Assembly (NCBI GenBank): GCA_029972135.1
Contig: CP124755.1
Coordinates: 3,187,547-3,251,546 of the forward strand
DNA from: Candidatus Thiocaldithrix dubininis
GTDB lineage: Bacteria > Pseudomonadota > Gammaproteobacteria > Thiotrichales > Thiotrichaceae
Length of the DNA: 64,000 nt
Reading direction: 5' to 3'
Numbering within the stretch: the first letter of the stretch is position 1; the number at the start of each line of letters is the position of its first letter. The translations under genes were made by a program, and so were the position numbers. Below the pieces are notes generated by a model. The model was given only the letters and a program-made list of their open reading frames with translations, had not been told where the DNA came from and did no database searches. Positions 9,157-18,474 of this stretch are shown here, in pieces.

Positions 9157-9172
9157 GAAGCTTCAACGTATC

Positions 9173-9868
9173 TTATTGGCAATTCGCCAATTTATAACCT
9201 ACGCCGTGTACAGTCTCGATGACATTTTCACAACCCACTTCCGCTAACTTTTGCCGAATATGCCGAATATGACTATCAATCGTGCGGTCGCTGACGTACA
9301 CCGTGCCATCATAAGCTTTATCCATAATGCTATCCCGGCTAAATACCCGGGTTGGATGCTTCAAAAACATAGCTAACATAGCAAATTCCGTCGCGGTGAG
9401 ATTCAACGCTTGTCCGTTCCAGCTAACCGTATGTTGCTCTGGATTTAACACTAATTTGCCGTAACTTAAGGAAGGCGTACTAGGTGCAGCTACTGGGGTT
9501 GGGGCTTGTGTGCGCTTCAAAATAACATTAATGCGTGCCACCAATTCACGCGGGCTAAATGGTTTAGTAACGTAATCATCGCCGCCAATTTCTAAACCCA
9601 GAATCCGGTCGATTTCATCATCACGCGAGGATAAAAATAAGATCGGCACATCTGAGAATTTGCGCACTTCGCGACACACTTCCAAACCGTCTAATTCCGG
9701 CATATTGATGTCTAACACAATTAAATCACTGGCTTGACGCTTAAAGCTGTCTAAGGCTTGGCGACCGTCTTCCGCTACACTGACTTGCATGCCTGCTTTT
9801 TCTAAAGCAAAGCTAATAACATCCCGAATGTGAGCATCATCATCGGCAATCAGAATGTGTTTCGACAT
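9173..9868 (-). CDS. OmpR-family response regulator (orphan)
   Basis: 231-aa transcription regulator. The receiver domain (residues 1-115) has the acidic triad D9-D11, the phospho-acceptor D53 in IVLDINMPELDG and DDYVTKPFSP with the switch lysine. A proline/alanine linker (APTPVAAPSTPS) leads to a winged-helix Trans_reg_C domain (LTATEFAMLAMFLKHP, DRTIDSHIRHIRQKL, HGVGYKL). No histidine kinase gene is adjacent, so the partner is elsewhere. It sits between the hipBA repeat and an unrelated divergent lipoprotein gene. Regulated genes cannot be inferred. Confidence 0.9.
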   Translation of the reverse strand: MSKHILIADDDAHIRDVISFALEKAGMQVSVAEDGRQALDSFKRQASDLIVLDINMPELDGLEVCREVRKFSDVPILFLSSRDDEIDRILGLEIGGDDYVTKPFSPRELVARINVILKRTQAPTPVAAPSTPSLSYGKLVLNPEQHTVSWNGQALNLTATEFAMLAMFLKHPTRVFSRDSIMDKAYDGTVYVSDRTIDSHIRHIRQKLAEVGCENVIETVHGVGYKLANCQ

Positions 9869-10070
9869 AAGTAGTACCGTCTTTATCGTTAAGCTATTTC
9901 AAGTAAGTAGCCTATAGTGTACCGCTAAGCTATGCAGTTTTACGCGATAAAATGTGCAAAATTTGCCTGAACCACTTAACCTGTGTTTACTACCAGCGCC
10001 GTAGTTAACACTAGCTTTTACAGTATACATGTCTAAGTTAAGCCTTATTCGAAAGCGATTAGGGGTTAAC

Positions 10071-10391
10071 ATGCGTGGTTTTATAGGATTACTGCTAAGT
10101 CTAAGTTTGCTAAGTGCGTGTGAACGTCATGCCACACCGCCGCCTATTCCCGCTCAGCCTGCGCCATCGACCAGTAACTTGACCCCAGCGCAAACAGCAC
10201 AGTTATTAAATCAGCAAACCCAGCAATTATTAATGCTACAAGCCATGCAGCAACAACAAGCGATCTTTCAGCAAAACATGCAAGCTTACCGCGATGCAAA
10301 TCAGCGTATGCAAGACATCACGCATCAACAAAACTTAATGCGTGCCTGTCAGGTTGCGGGTAATTGCGAAGTACGACTAGTGCCGAAATAG
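10071..10391 (+). CDS. Gln-rich putative lipoprotein
   Basis: 106-aa predicted lipoprotein. The ATG at 10071 is preferred because AGGGG lies 5 bp upstream and the chain then begins directly with a hydrophobic signal ending at the lipobox LLSAC. The mature part has a proline-rich spacer (TPPPIPAQPAPS) and a Gln-rich helix (LNQQTQQLLMLQAMQQQQ) likely to form a coiled coil. A Cys pair occurs near the end (ACQVAGNCEV). Function unknown. Confidence 0.65.
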   Translation: MRGFIGLLLSLSLLSACERHATPPPIPAQPAPSTSNLTPAQTAQLLNQQTQQLLMLQAMQQQQAIFQQNMQAYRDANQRMQDITHQQNLMRACQVAGNCEVRLVPK

Positions 10392-10393
10392 CC

Positions 10394-10795
10394 TTATTTA
10401 AGCGGCGTGTTTGGCAACATAAAGCTGGCACTGACATCACTCGCAGGGCAACCGGCTAATTTGGCGAGATTCATATAACGCGCATTAGAACGCTTGACGT
10501 AAATATAAGCTAAATCCACACCTTTACCATTGAGGCGCAGTTCCCAATAAGTTTGATCCAAATGCGAACTCGCCGGATCAATGCGGGCTAATTCCGTGCT
10601 ACGCACTTCTTCAGGTTTTGCTTTGGCAAAGTGCTTATCACCACAAGGTTCGCAAAAATGCACAATGGTTTGCCCCACGGATACATAAGTAGCCGCTTTC
10701 ACCGCTTCGGCTTTACTGGTGTAAGCACATTGGTCGGCCCATACGAAACTGGGCAATAGGCTTAAACTCAACAACGTAACGCTAACACGACGCAT
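10394..10795 (-). CDS. exported Cys-containing protein of unknown function
   Basis: 133 aa. A signal peptide (MRRVSVTLLSLSLLPSFVWA) leaves a mature protein beginning DQCAY. Cysteines occur at QC, HFCEPCG and AGCPA; the CxxC in FCEPCGDKH could bind metal or be redox active. A GAGGGAGAA ribosome-binding site precedes the ATG. It lies 13 bp downstream of selO on the same strand, so the two are probably cotranscribed. The family was not recognised. The pairing with SelO, whose activity is redox-linked, may be meaningful but is inference. Confidence 0.65.
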   Translation of the reverse strand: MRRVSVTLLSLSLLPSFVWADQCAYTSKAEAVKAATYVSVGQTIVHFCEPCGDKHFAKAKPEEVRSTELARIDPASSHLDQTYWELRLNGKGVDLAYIYVKRSNARYMNLAKLAGCPASDVSASFMLPNTPLK

Positions 10796-10808
10796 GACAC
10801 ATTCTCCC

Positions 10809-12368
10809 TCAAGAACTACAAGATAACATCGAACAACCGGCTTTATGTCGCGCCCATTCGGGACGCTTGGCTACCCATGCAGCATAACGCGGCTGTTCTT
10901 GATAGGGATTACGTGAAGCGTCTAACAGTTCCATAATCATGCGATAATCGCCTTGATTAGCCTGATCAATCGCTTGTTGCGCTAGATAATTGCGCAATAC
11001 AAACCAAGGATTGGTCGCATTCATAAGCGCTTGCCGCTGTGCTAAGTTCGGCTTGTCAGCGTTTACGCGAGCCACATAATCTTGCAACCAGTTGTGCCAC
11101 GCGGCTTGTTGACTCTCATACAGCGCGTCATCGTAAAACGCATCATGCAACACGCTTAATTCGGGGTTAGTTAAATCCAGCTTTGCTAAGTTTCTAAAAA
11201 ACAAGGTCATATCGACTTGCGACTCATACAGCAAATCAAAGCAGGTATTAATCCACTCGGCATCATGCTCTTGTAATGCGTGTATGCCAAATTTAGCCGC
11301 TAACATTTGCCCAAAGCTCGCGCTATAAGTATCCGCATAGACTTGTAGCCCTGCCTCTAAACCAGCTTTATCGGGTATGACACTCAACAAACTTTCGGCT
11401 AAGCGCGTTAAATTCCATTGTGCAATAGTCGGCTGCTGACCGTAAGCGTAACGCCGCCCACCTTCATCGGTAGTATTGGGTGTCCACATAGGGTCATAAT
11501 TTTCCAGCCAGCCATAAGGACCATAATCAATGGTTAAACCTAAGATCGACATATTGTCGGTATTCATTACGCCATGCACGAACCCCACCCGCATCCAATG
11601 CGCAACCATCACCGCCGTCCGCCGACAAACTTCATGAAACCACGCTAAATGCAACGCTGTACCTGTACCACTTAATTCAGGGTAATCGCGGGCAATGGTA
11701 AAATCTAGCAATTGATTTAATAAGGCGCTGTCACCGCGTTGTGCGGGTAATTGAAAGTTGCCAAAACGAATAAAAGAAGGCGCAACCCGACAAACAATCG
11801 CGCCTTGTTCACGTTCTGGGTTCCCGTCGTAAAACATATCACGCATGACTAAATCGCCAGTTTTTACCAAACTTAAGGCTCGAGTAGTGGGAATCCCCAA
11901 ATGAAACATGGCTTCACTGCATAAAAATTCACGTATAGAGGAACGTAACACGGCGCGCCCATCCGCCCGGCGTGAATAGGGGGTCATACCCGCGCCTTTC
12001 AGTTGTAATTCCCAGCGCTGTCCTTGCGCATTGACGACTTCGCCTAAACTAATCGCCCGCCCATCGCCTAATTGACCTGCCCAATTGCCGAATTGATGCC
12101 CACCGTAATTCAATGCCCACGGCTGCATACCGGCTATTAAGCGATTACCGCCAAATACTGCTGCGAATTCTGGGCTGTGCATATCGGCTGCACTCAATCC
12201 TAATAACGCCGCCACTTCTGAGGAATAAGCGATTAATTCCGGTTTTGCCACAGGTGTGGGTTGTACGTCTGACCATAATGCGCCATATACTTGGCGAGAA
12301 CGATTGCTGGTATCCGGGTCAGCGGTTAATTCGCGACGTAAGCGATTGTCAAATGATAGATTTAGCAT
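10809..12368 (-). CDS. selO: protein adenylyltransferase SelO (YdiU family)
   Basis: Pseudokinase that transfers AMP to protein Ser/Thr/Tyr residues. From the ATG at 12368 (AGAGG 5 bp upstream) it is 519 aa; E. coli YdiU is 478. Signature segments are [57 protein letters not shown] and [14 protein letters not shown], covering the inverted nucleotide-binding pocket. The C-terminus ends CSMLSCSS. The cysteine three residues from the end occupies the place of selenocysteine in animal SelO and forms a regulatory disulfide in the bacterial protein. The gene looks complete and is likely expressed with the small exported gene 13 bp downstream. Confidence 0.95.
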   Translation of the reverse strand: MLNLSFDNRLRRELTADPDTSNRSRQVYGALWSDVQPTPVAKPELIAYSSEVAALLGLSAADMHSPEFAAVFGGNRLIAGMQPWALNYGGHQFGNWAGQLGDGRAISLGEVVNAQGQRWELQLKGAGMTPYSRRADGRAVLRSSIREFLCSEAMFHLGIPTTRALSLVKTGDLVMRDMFYDGNPEREQGAIVCRVAPSFIRFGNFQLPAQRGDSALLNQLLDFTIARDYPELSGTGTALHLAWFHEVCRRTAVMVAHWMRVGFVHGVMNTDNMSILGLTIDYGPYGWLENYDPMWTPNTTDEGGRRYAYGQQPTIAQWNLTRLAESLLSVIPDKAGLEAGLQVYADTYSASFGQMLAAKFGIHALQEHDAEWINTCFDLLYESQVDMTLFFRNLAKLDLTNPELSVLHDAFYDDALYESQQAAWHNWLQDYVARVNADKPNLAQRQALMNATNPWFVLRNYLAQQAIDQANQGDYRMIMELLDASRNPYQEQPRYAAWVAKRPEWARHKAGCSMLSCSS

Positions 12369-12500
12369 AGCGACCTCTGGCAATAGCAATCTGCCAAGCT
12401 AAACCGAAATAAGCAGTCTTGTCGAAAAAGACCAAAATACATCCGAGATTAAATTAAACCCGGCTTATTTTTATATAAAAGCACGGTTTTAAATAAGTTA

Positions 12501-12529
12501 AGCGCTAGTATTAATATAATACCAGCGCC
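12501..12529 (-). terminator. stem-loop after the 129-aa exported protein gene
   Basis: GCGCTAGTATTA and TAATACCAGCGC pair with a single A/C mismatch around a 3-nt loop. On the minus strand the stem is followed by a T-rich stretch. It lies between the end of the gene at 12565 and the selO start, so it probably ends that transcript. Confidence 0.45.
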
Positions 12530-12564
12530 TAGACTAATTAACTGATCTCAAATAACTGCAAAGA

Positions 12565-12954
12565 TTATTGGCAATCGGCTGAAGCAATTACCATATCAAC
12601 GCTTAATACATCACGGTTTTTAGTTGTAAAAGCCACGACATCTTTAACCATTTTACCAGCAGCTAAACTACTGACTAAATCTTTGCTGGCTATTAAATCT
12701 GCTTTAAAGCTACGACCTTGCGCATCTTGCGCGATATAGCATAATTTACTTAAGTCAATCGCTTTATCAGTTGGATTACTGACTTGCACAAAAAAGCTTT
12801 TAGAAAAAGCCATTTGACTATTAGTACTAATACTGGTTTGTGTATGTGGCTCGGCGGTAATTATTAATTTTTGCGCATTGGCTACATCGGTACTGTCTGC
12901 TGCAAAACTACTGGTACTTACTAATAATGCTGTAACTAATAGAAACTTTTTCAT
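12565..12954 (-). CDS. exported protein of unknown function
   Basis: 129 aa with a clear signal peptide (MKKFLLVTALLVSTSSFAA). The mature domain has a beta-rich pattern (FSKSFFVQVSNPTDKAIDLSKLCYIAQDAQGRSF...) and two cysteines (KLCY and ADCQ at the C-terminus) that could form a disulfide. AAAGAG lies upstream of the ATG. It is a single gene with its own flanking stem-loop. No family recognised; probably periplasmic. Confidence 0.6.
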   Translation of the reverse strand: MKKFLLVTALLVSTSSFAADSTDVANAQKLIITAEPHTQTSISTNSQMAFSKSFFVQVSNPTDKAIDLSKLCYIAQDAQGRSFKADLIASKDLVSSLAAGKMVKDVVAFTTKNRDVLSVDMVIASADCQ

Positions 12955-13107
12955 ATCTATACTCTTTAAATTAATGTGAGAATTAATATCACTAGACTGT
13001 ATTCAACACGCTATTAGAAATAGATCATAAAAACTTAATGTGCAAAAAACCGCTAAAAAATTAGTATTTCTAAAATATTAATTGGGCAGGTTAATAATAA
13101 ATTTATT

Positions 13108-14472
13108 TTAGGAAGATTCTTTAAATTGCCCGCGTTCTAAGCCGTATTTGCGCATTTTATCAGCTAAGGTTTTACGTGGAATATCCAACTCTTCCATGAC
13201 GGCGCGAATTTCGCCCTTATGCCGATTAAAGGTTTGAGCAATCAAGCTTTTTTCAAAACAAGCCACCTGCTCGGCAAGTGACATGGCTTGTTGTGGCGTA
13301 TGTGTGTGATTCATTAATACGGCTAAATCAAAGTTATAGGCTTCTCCCAATAACACATAACGTTCAGCAATATTACGCAATTCTCGAATATTACCCGGCC
13401 AATCGTGCTGCATCAGGACTTGCAATGCTTGGCTATTCAGCGGTGGCACTTCAGTCTCTGCGCGAGCAGCGGCGACTAATACAAAATGTTGAAATAATAA
13501 AGGAATATCTTCTTTACGTGCCCGTAAGGGAGGAACTTCGAGCGTAACTACATTTAAGCGATAATATAAATCACGGCGAAACTGGGCTTTATCGGCGGCG
13601 GCTTTTAAGTCTACTTTAGTCGCGGCGACCACACGAATATCCAAGGGTATTAATTTATTTGAGCCTAAGCGCTCAATCTTGCGTTCTTGCAGAACCCGCA
13701 ATAAAGGCGCTTGTGTAGACATGGGCATACTTTCGATTTCATCTAAGAACAATGTGCCGCCGTTGGCGTGTTCAAATTTACCAATACGCTTATTTTTTGC
13801 GCCCGTAAATGAGCCTGCTTCATGCCCAAATAATTCACTATCCAGTAACTGCTCTGGAATAGCTCCGCAATTTATCGCCACATAGTTATGATCCCGGCGC
13901 TTGCTTTGTTCATGCAAAGAACGCGCAACCAGCTCTTTACCCGTGCCGGTTTCGCCCCATACCAACACATCCGCCCCGACATTTGCTAAACGTGTAATCA
14001 TATTGCGCAAGTTCACAATCGCGGGGGTTTGCCCAATAATGCGTGGGCCTGGACGGTTTTGATTGGCTAAGGCTTCTTTTAAGGCACGGTTTTCTAAGGT
14101 TAAGCGGCGCTTTTCCAACGCTCGTTTGACTACTTCTAATAATTGCGCGGTGGTAAACGGTTTTTCGAGTAAATCATAACCCCCTTGTCGCATTGCATTA
14201 ACCGCTGTCGCTACATCCGCATGCCCACTAATCAAAATTACGGGCAAATCGCGGTCAATGCGTAAGGCGCGCTGCATAAATTCTAAACCGTCCATCACCG
14301 GCATGCGAATATCGGAAATTACAATGCCCTCAAATTCGGGGGACAGTTTCATTAACGCAGCAGGAGCGTTATCAAAACTTTCGACCTGAAAGCCTGCCAG
14401 CATTAGCGATTGCAACGTGGCATCGCGCACAGCTTTTTCATCATCAATCAGCAAAACTTTCAGGCTACTCAT
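13108..14472 (-). CDS. dctD: DctD-like sigma-54-dependent response regulator
   Basis: 454-aa NtrC-family activator. The receiver (residues 1-120) has D10-D11 and the phospho-acceptor D54 in IVISDIRMP. The AAA+ domain has Walker A GETGTGKE, the sigma-54-contacting loop ESELFGHEAGSFTGA, Walker B GGTLFLDEIESM and an arginine-finger region. The C-terminal Fis-type helix-turn-helix (FNRHKGEIRAVMEELDIPRKTLADKMRKYGL) is typical of DctD. The loop reads GSFTGA instead of the usual GAFTGA, a conservative change in a normally strict motif. It lies 5 bp behind the kinase gene. C4-dicarboxylate sensing is inferred from family; no transporter is adjacent. Confidence 0.75.
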   Translation of the reverse strand: MSSLKVLLIDDEKAVRDATLQSLMLAGFQVESFDNAPAALMKLSPEFEGIVISDIRMPVMDGLEFMQRALRIDRDLPVILISGHADVATAVNAMRQGGYDLLEKPFTTAQLLEVVKRALEKRRLTLENRALKEALANQNRPGPRIIGQTPAIVNLRNMITRLANVGADVLVWGETGTGKELVARSLHEQSKRRDHNYVAINCGAIPEQLLDSELFGHEAGSFTGAKNKRIGKFEHANGGTLFLDEIESMPMSTQAPLLRVLQERKIERLGSNKLIPLDIRVVAATKVDLKAAADKAQFRRDLYYRLNVVTLEVPPLRARKEDIPLLFQHFVLVAAARAETEVPPLNSQALQVLMQHDWPGNIRELRNIAERYVLLGEAYNFDLAVLMNHTHTPQQAMSLAEQVACFEKSLIAQTFNRHKGEIRAVMEELDIPRKTLADKMRKYGLERGQFKESS

Positions 14473-14477
14473 GTGGT

Positions 14478-16238
14478 TTAATCCAACTCGGCTTGTGGTA
14501 ATTGCAGTGTAAACACTGCGCCGCCATCTGGCGAATTTTCAGCACTCAAATGCCCATTCATATCTTTAGCCAAGCGATAAGAAATGGCTAAGCCTAAACC
14601 TAAGCCTTTGCCTATGCTTTTCGTAGTAAAAAAGGCCTCAAACACGTGCGGCATGGATTCGGGTGCAATGCCCTGCCCGGTATCGGCTACTTTAATCACT
14701 ACCTGTTCACCCGCACAGTCCATACTAAGGTAAATGCGTTTAAGTGGCTGTTCTTGCACCGCTTCCGCCGCGTTATGTAATAAATTTACTAAGATTTGCT
14801 CGAACCACACCAAATCAGCTAAGGCATAACAGGTTTGCGTGCGCGCAGGTTGAATAACTTGCACAGCTAATTGGTTGAACTTGGGCTTTAAAATCGCTAA
14901 AGCAGAATCCAATGCCCAATACACATCACAGCGTTCAATTTGCCCTACACTTTTACGCGAAAAGGTTTTTAACTGGCGGGTAATTGTCGCCATGCGTTCC
15001 GTTAACGAAACAATTTCCAGTAGATTAGTTCGGACAATCTCGATATGCCCCATATCCAGAAACTGTACGCCGTTATCTGCATAAGCTCGAATCGCCGTCA
15101 GCGGATTATTCAGTTCATGATTAATACCCGCCGATAACTGCCCTAACGCTGCCATTTTCGCCGCTTGTACGAGTTCTTCCTGCGTGCGTTGTAGTTCAAA
15201 GGTGCGTTCCGCTACTTTAGCCTCCAACTGTTCTCGAATCTGCAATTCATAAGAACGCCGTTGTTGTTGATGTTGACTCACCACATAAATCAACATAAGC
15301 GCTAAAATTTCAATTAGCACGGTTACCAACAGCGCCCAACCAATAGTGCGTTGTGTACCGGTACGGTCAGCTAATAGATACACATTCCAGCCAGCGGTAT
15401 CTAACATATTTTGGTACAACACCAAATAATCAACTTGCGGGGTATGAACGATTTGCTGTAATTGTTCAGGCTTTAACTGAAATAAATCAAACGGGGCAAG
15501 CGAGTTATTGGCATAGCGTCGACTTTGTTGAATACGTTTACGCTGCTCAGGCATGAGCGGGTTTAATGCGTGTAAACGCCATTGCGCTTGGCTAGCGATA
15601 AAAATAATGCCATCTGGGTCAGTTACAATAAAATCCATAGAGGCGTGACTCCAAGAAGCTTCCAACGCATCCATTGCAATTTTTATAGCAACTACACCAA
15701 CAATTTGCTGCTTAAGCCGAATCGGGCTAGAGAAATAATAGCCACGCTCACCTGAGGTTGTACCTAACGCATAATAACGCGCATCTTGCCCACGTAGGGC
15801 TTGTTGTACATAAGGGCGAAAACTGAAGTTCTGTCCAATAAAGCTATAGCTTTTTTCCCAATTGCTGGCGGCAATGGTTGTACCGTCGGCTTGCATCACA
15901 TAAATATCCGAAGTGGCCGCAATGTGGTTGGTTTTGCTTAAATACTGATTTAATTGGTTAACTTCAGATTTTGAGGTTTTATTTTTCTTTTGTTTGAAAA
16001 AGCGTTGCACTTCTTCACTATGCGCAATCAATTCGGCTAAATAGTCATAACGCGCTAAAGTGGCATCAAACTGGCTACTGAGTTGAGCCAGTTGATTATA
16101 AGCCGTGCGTTCTAAGCGCTGTTCCGCATTTTGCGAAACCAGCACATAGACAATACCTAACCCCAAGACAGCTAACACGGCATAAATACCCAGCCACCAT
16201 CCACTATGTTGTGCCAAAGGTTTCGCCGTGTTAGCCAC
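14478..16238 (-). CDS. dctB: DctB-like membrane sensor histidine kinase
   Basis: 586 aa. Membrane helix 1 is at ~12-34. A periplasmic double-Cache-like sensor covers ~40-295 (segments IYVMQADGTTIAASNW and FRPYVQQALRGQ are typical). Helix 2 is at ~298-321. A coiled linker leads to HisKA with the phospho-acceptor His in INHELNNPLTAIRAYADNG (~376), then HATPase with N box NLLHNAAEAV, DTGQGI and GKGLGLGLAIS. The organisation matches DctB, which senses C4-dicarboxylates and controls TRAP or DctA transport through DctD. No transporter gene is in the window, so the ligand is a family-level inference. Coupled to the regulator gene by a 5-bp gap. Confidence 0.75.
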   Translation of the reverse strand: MANTAKPLAQHSGWWLGIYAVLAVLGLGIVYVLVSQNAEQRLERTAYNQLAQLSSQFDATLARYDYLAELIAHSEEVQRFFKQKKNKTSKSEVNQLNQYLSKTNHIAATSDIYVMQADGTTIAASNWEKSYSFIGQNFSFRPYVQQALRGQDARYYALGTTSGERGYYFSSPIRLKQQIVGVVAIKIAMDALEASWSHASMDFIVTDPDGIIFIASQAQWRLHALNPLMPEQRKRIQQSRRYANNSLAPFDLFQLKPEQLQQIVHTPQVDYLVLYQNMLDTAGWNVYLLADRTGTQRTIGWALLVTVLIEILALMLIYVVSQHQQQRRSYELQIREQLEAKVAERTFELQRTQEELVQAAKMAALGQLSAGINHELNNPLTAIRAYADNGVQFLDMGHIEIVRTNLLEIVSLTERMATITRQLKTFSRKSVGQIERCDVYWALDSALAILKPKFNQLAVQVIQPARTQTCYALADLVWFEQILVNLLHNAAEAVQEQPLKRIYLSMDCAGEQVVIKVADTGQGIAPESMPHVFEAFFTTKSIGKGLGLGLAISYRLAKDMNGHLSAENSPDGGAVFTLQLPQAELD

Positions 16239-16255
16239 TTACTATTTACTCTACG

Positions 16256-16804
16256 TTAATGCACAACCTGAATTTTAACTTTCGCTGTGCCACTGCCTAA
16301 CATACCAATACGACCTGCGGCTGCTTTAGATAAATCAATCACGCGCCCATGCTTGGCAAAGCCACCGCGATCATTCACCCGTACATCAACCGATTTATTA
16401 TTACGTAAGTTAGTCACACGAATTTTACAACCAAATGGCAGACCGTTATGCGCACAGGTTAAATCGTTCTGATTAAAACGCTCACCATTCGCGGTACGCC
16501 CACCATGAAAACCTGAACCATAATAAGAGGCTGTACCAACTTGTAACACCCGCCCCGCATCACGCTTTTCTTCGACTTTAGGTTTGCTATCTACGCGTGT
16601 TTCACGCATTGCTACAGAAGTAGCTTTGTGTAAGCGTGGCATTTGGCTGACTGATTTTTTCTGACGTTCTAGTAATTTAGCCTGCTTTAAGGTCTGTGTC
16701 TGTTGCTTAGCAGTTTTGCCCGCTTTGACGGGCGCTTTAGCAGTATGTTTGTTTTCCGGTTTAGTGGCTTTTTGCTTAGCTAACCTGAGTTCGACGTAAG
16801 GCAT
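16256..16804 (-). pseudogene. RlpA-like protein, 3' fragment (disrupted by IS982-family element)
   Basis: Encodes the C-terminal double-psi beta-barrel of an RlpA-type septal lytic transglycosylase: GTASYYGSGFHGGRTANGE, RVTNLRNNKSVDVRVNDRG and RVIDLSKAAAGRIGMLG. RlpA cleaves denuded peptidoglycan glycan strands at the division septum. The first ~8 codons (MPYVELRL) come from the insertion sequence. The true gene continues at 17783 on the same strand. Removing the 995-bp element and one TAGCTA copy leaves 1053 bp, a multiple of three, restoring a 350-aa reading frame (...VIIA-KQKATKP...). As it stands the fragment has no signal peptide, so it should not reach the periplasm. Confidence 0.85.
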
Positions 16805-17777
16805 AGCATTAGAGTATGGCTAACGCATTGATATTTAAGTTCAATGAGGGTTTCTTCGCTTGATAGGAATACGCAATAAGCCCGGCGATGACATGAGCGA
16901 CATAATGAGGCAGTGAACGATGGCGAGAATGCTCAATTTGCGATTGATTTTTCAACTGATCGTTAATGGTTTCGATGATAAAACGCTTACGCAAGAGCAA
17001 TTGATCGAAAGTAGAACGCACGACCTGTTTCATATTTTTCCGTAACGAGGTAATCCATTCAATGCCTTGCTGAGCGAGTTGTTGAGCCAATGCCTGAGAG
17101 AGATAGCCTGCATCCCCAAAGACTTTGCCAACCACGGATTTCATCAGGGTGGGAACGGGTTGGCGATCATCGACATTACCCGCACTTAAGGCAAAGGACA
17201 CGATACCACCTTGATCATTCACCACGAGATGCAGCTTGAAGCCATAGAACCAGCCGGTGGATGACTTCCCTCGTCCTGCGGTATTGGCAAAGGTCTTATG
17301 ACGGGGAATCCGAATATTGTCACAGACGCGTAAGGGGGTGGAGTCAATGAAGGCAATTCCGCGACTGGCTTCACAGCGGGATTGCATGAACCGCGTCAGC
17401 GGCACTAATACATCGGGAACGCGCTCAATAAACCGTTGATAACTGGGCAACTGAGGAAAAGCCGACTTCAAATAGACTTGAACATGTTTGAGGTAATACC
17501 ACTTGAAGGTGTGATAGCCTGATTGATGGTAATGTACCCAAATCGTCATCACTTCACTCAGACTTAAACCACACGGACGATTCCGCTTTGGGCGGGTGGT
17601 CGGGGGTTCTAATACACTCGCTTTCCAATGCGGTAAAAAGCCTTGGCAAAAATCATCTATCTCGCAGAACAGTCGTGTTAACATCAGGGTAGCAGCCTTG
17701 CGTGGGTAATTTTAGGATGTGGTTATCCCATGAAGTATTCCACAAAAGGCTGCTACTTGCTTACATCGAACTCAGGT
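16783..17777 (-). mobile_element. IS982-family insertion sequence (995 bp)
   Basis: Ends are ACCTGAGTTCGACGTAAG at 16783-16800 and its inverse with one mismatch at 17760-17777. Flanking 6-bp direct repeats TAGCTA lie at 16777-16782 and 17778-17783. Length, terminal AC and a single ~290-aa transposase fit IS982. The element is intact, and the perfect target duplication and undecayed host frame indicate a recent insertion. It interrupts an RlpA-like gene. TAGCTA is itself a palindrome, so the flanks extend the apparent inverted repeat by 6 bp. Confidence 0.9.
16809..17684 (-). CDS. IS982-family DDE transposase
   Basis: 291 aa, full length for the family. The three acidic catalytic positions are visible: IAFIDSTPLRVCDN (first D), KVFGDAGYLS (second D) and RFIIETINDQLKNQ (E). 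The chain starts MLTRLFCEIDDFCQGFLPHW and contains GWFYGFKLHLVVND, both typical of IS982 transposases. No frameshift or internal stop is seen, so it is presumably active and moves the 995-bp element in which it lies. Confidence 0.93.
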   Translation of the reverse strand: MLTRLFCEIDDFCQGFLPHWKASVLEPPTTRPKRNRPCGLSLSEVMTIWVHYHQSGYHTFKWYYLKHVQVYLKSAFPQLPSYQRFIERVPDVLVPLTRFMQSRCEASRGIAFIDSTPLRVCDNIRIPRHKTFANTAGRGKSSTGWFYGFKLHLVVNDQGGIVSFALSAGNVDDRQPVPTLMKSVVGKVFGDAGYLSQALAQQLAQQGIEWITSLRKNMKQVVRSTFDQLLLRKRFIIETINDQLKNQSQIEHSRHRSLPHYVAHVIAGLIAYSYQAKKPSLNLNINALAIL

Positions 17778-18309
17778 TAGCTATTATGACCGGTTTCGCT
17801 TTAACAACGTTGCTTGACTTAGTTAATTTGGCCACTTTCGCTTTTTTAAGCGGTTGGCGTTCGGCTTGTTTACTTAACTTAACTGAGGGTTTGTGAGCTT
17901 TTTCTGCCAGCAGCTTAGCGTTGCTGGTTTTAGCTTTAAGTGTTTTTTCAGCCTTCTGACTCAGCTTAAGTTTTGGCAATTTTATAGTATTGGCTTTCGC
18001 TTTGACGCTGGTTTTAAGACTTAACTTAGGCAGTGGTTTTTTTGCATGACTGAGTTTAGGCGGTGGCGCTTTTGCGGCTTTTTTGACGTTATGTGTCAAT
18101 TTAGAATTTTTATGATTTTTAACAATTAGTTTAGTTTTTTTCTCGGATTTATGCGTATTGTGTATCGGTTTACGCTGTGCCTGTTCTTTCGCATTTGCAC
18201 TATTTAACCAAGTGGTAGAAGTCATCACTAAGCCCACTAACACTAAGCGGCTTGCGACTCGTGTCCCCCACGATAACCACGATTTGCAAGGAGTTTGCAT
18301 ATTTTTCAA
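17761..18309 (-). pseudogene. RlpA-like protein, 5' fragment (disrupted by IS982-family element)
   Basis: N-terminal half of the interrupted RlpA-like gene. It has a signal peptide (hydrophobic RLVLVGLVMTSTTWLNSANA, no lipobox) and then a long low-complexity Lys/Ala/Leu region (KLSHAKKPLPKLSLK, KLPKLKLSQKAEKTLKAK). Such Lys-rich linkers could bind anionic wall polymers. The frame runs into the IS and stops after ANLSSM. The codons before the insertion (GTC ATA ATA GCT) join in phase to AAG CAA AAA GCC on the other side. Confidence 0.85.
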
Positions 18310-18424
18310 TCCATTAACCTAGAGTTATGCGTCAAGAATAACATGCTTATTAAAGTTTGCCAGTTTTGGCAAAATTTTATACTGATAAGATAGCACCAAT
18401 ACCCATGCTTGAGTTAAGCCTAAT

Positions 18425-18454
18425 AAAAAAGGCCATTCAAGTTGAATGACCTTT
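18425..18454 (-). terminator. Rho-independent terminator of the DUF11 gene cluster
   Basis: On the minus strand AAAGGTCATTCA, a 3-nt loop and TGAATGGCCTTT form a 12-bp stem with one wobble, followed by TTTTTT. It lies about 20 bp after the stop of the gene ending at 18475. Confidence 0.85.
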
Positions 18455-18474
18455 GTTTAGCGAAGCAAAAAACC

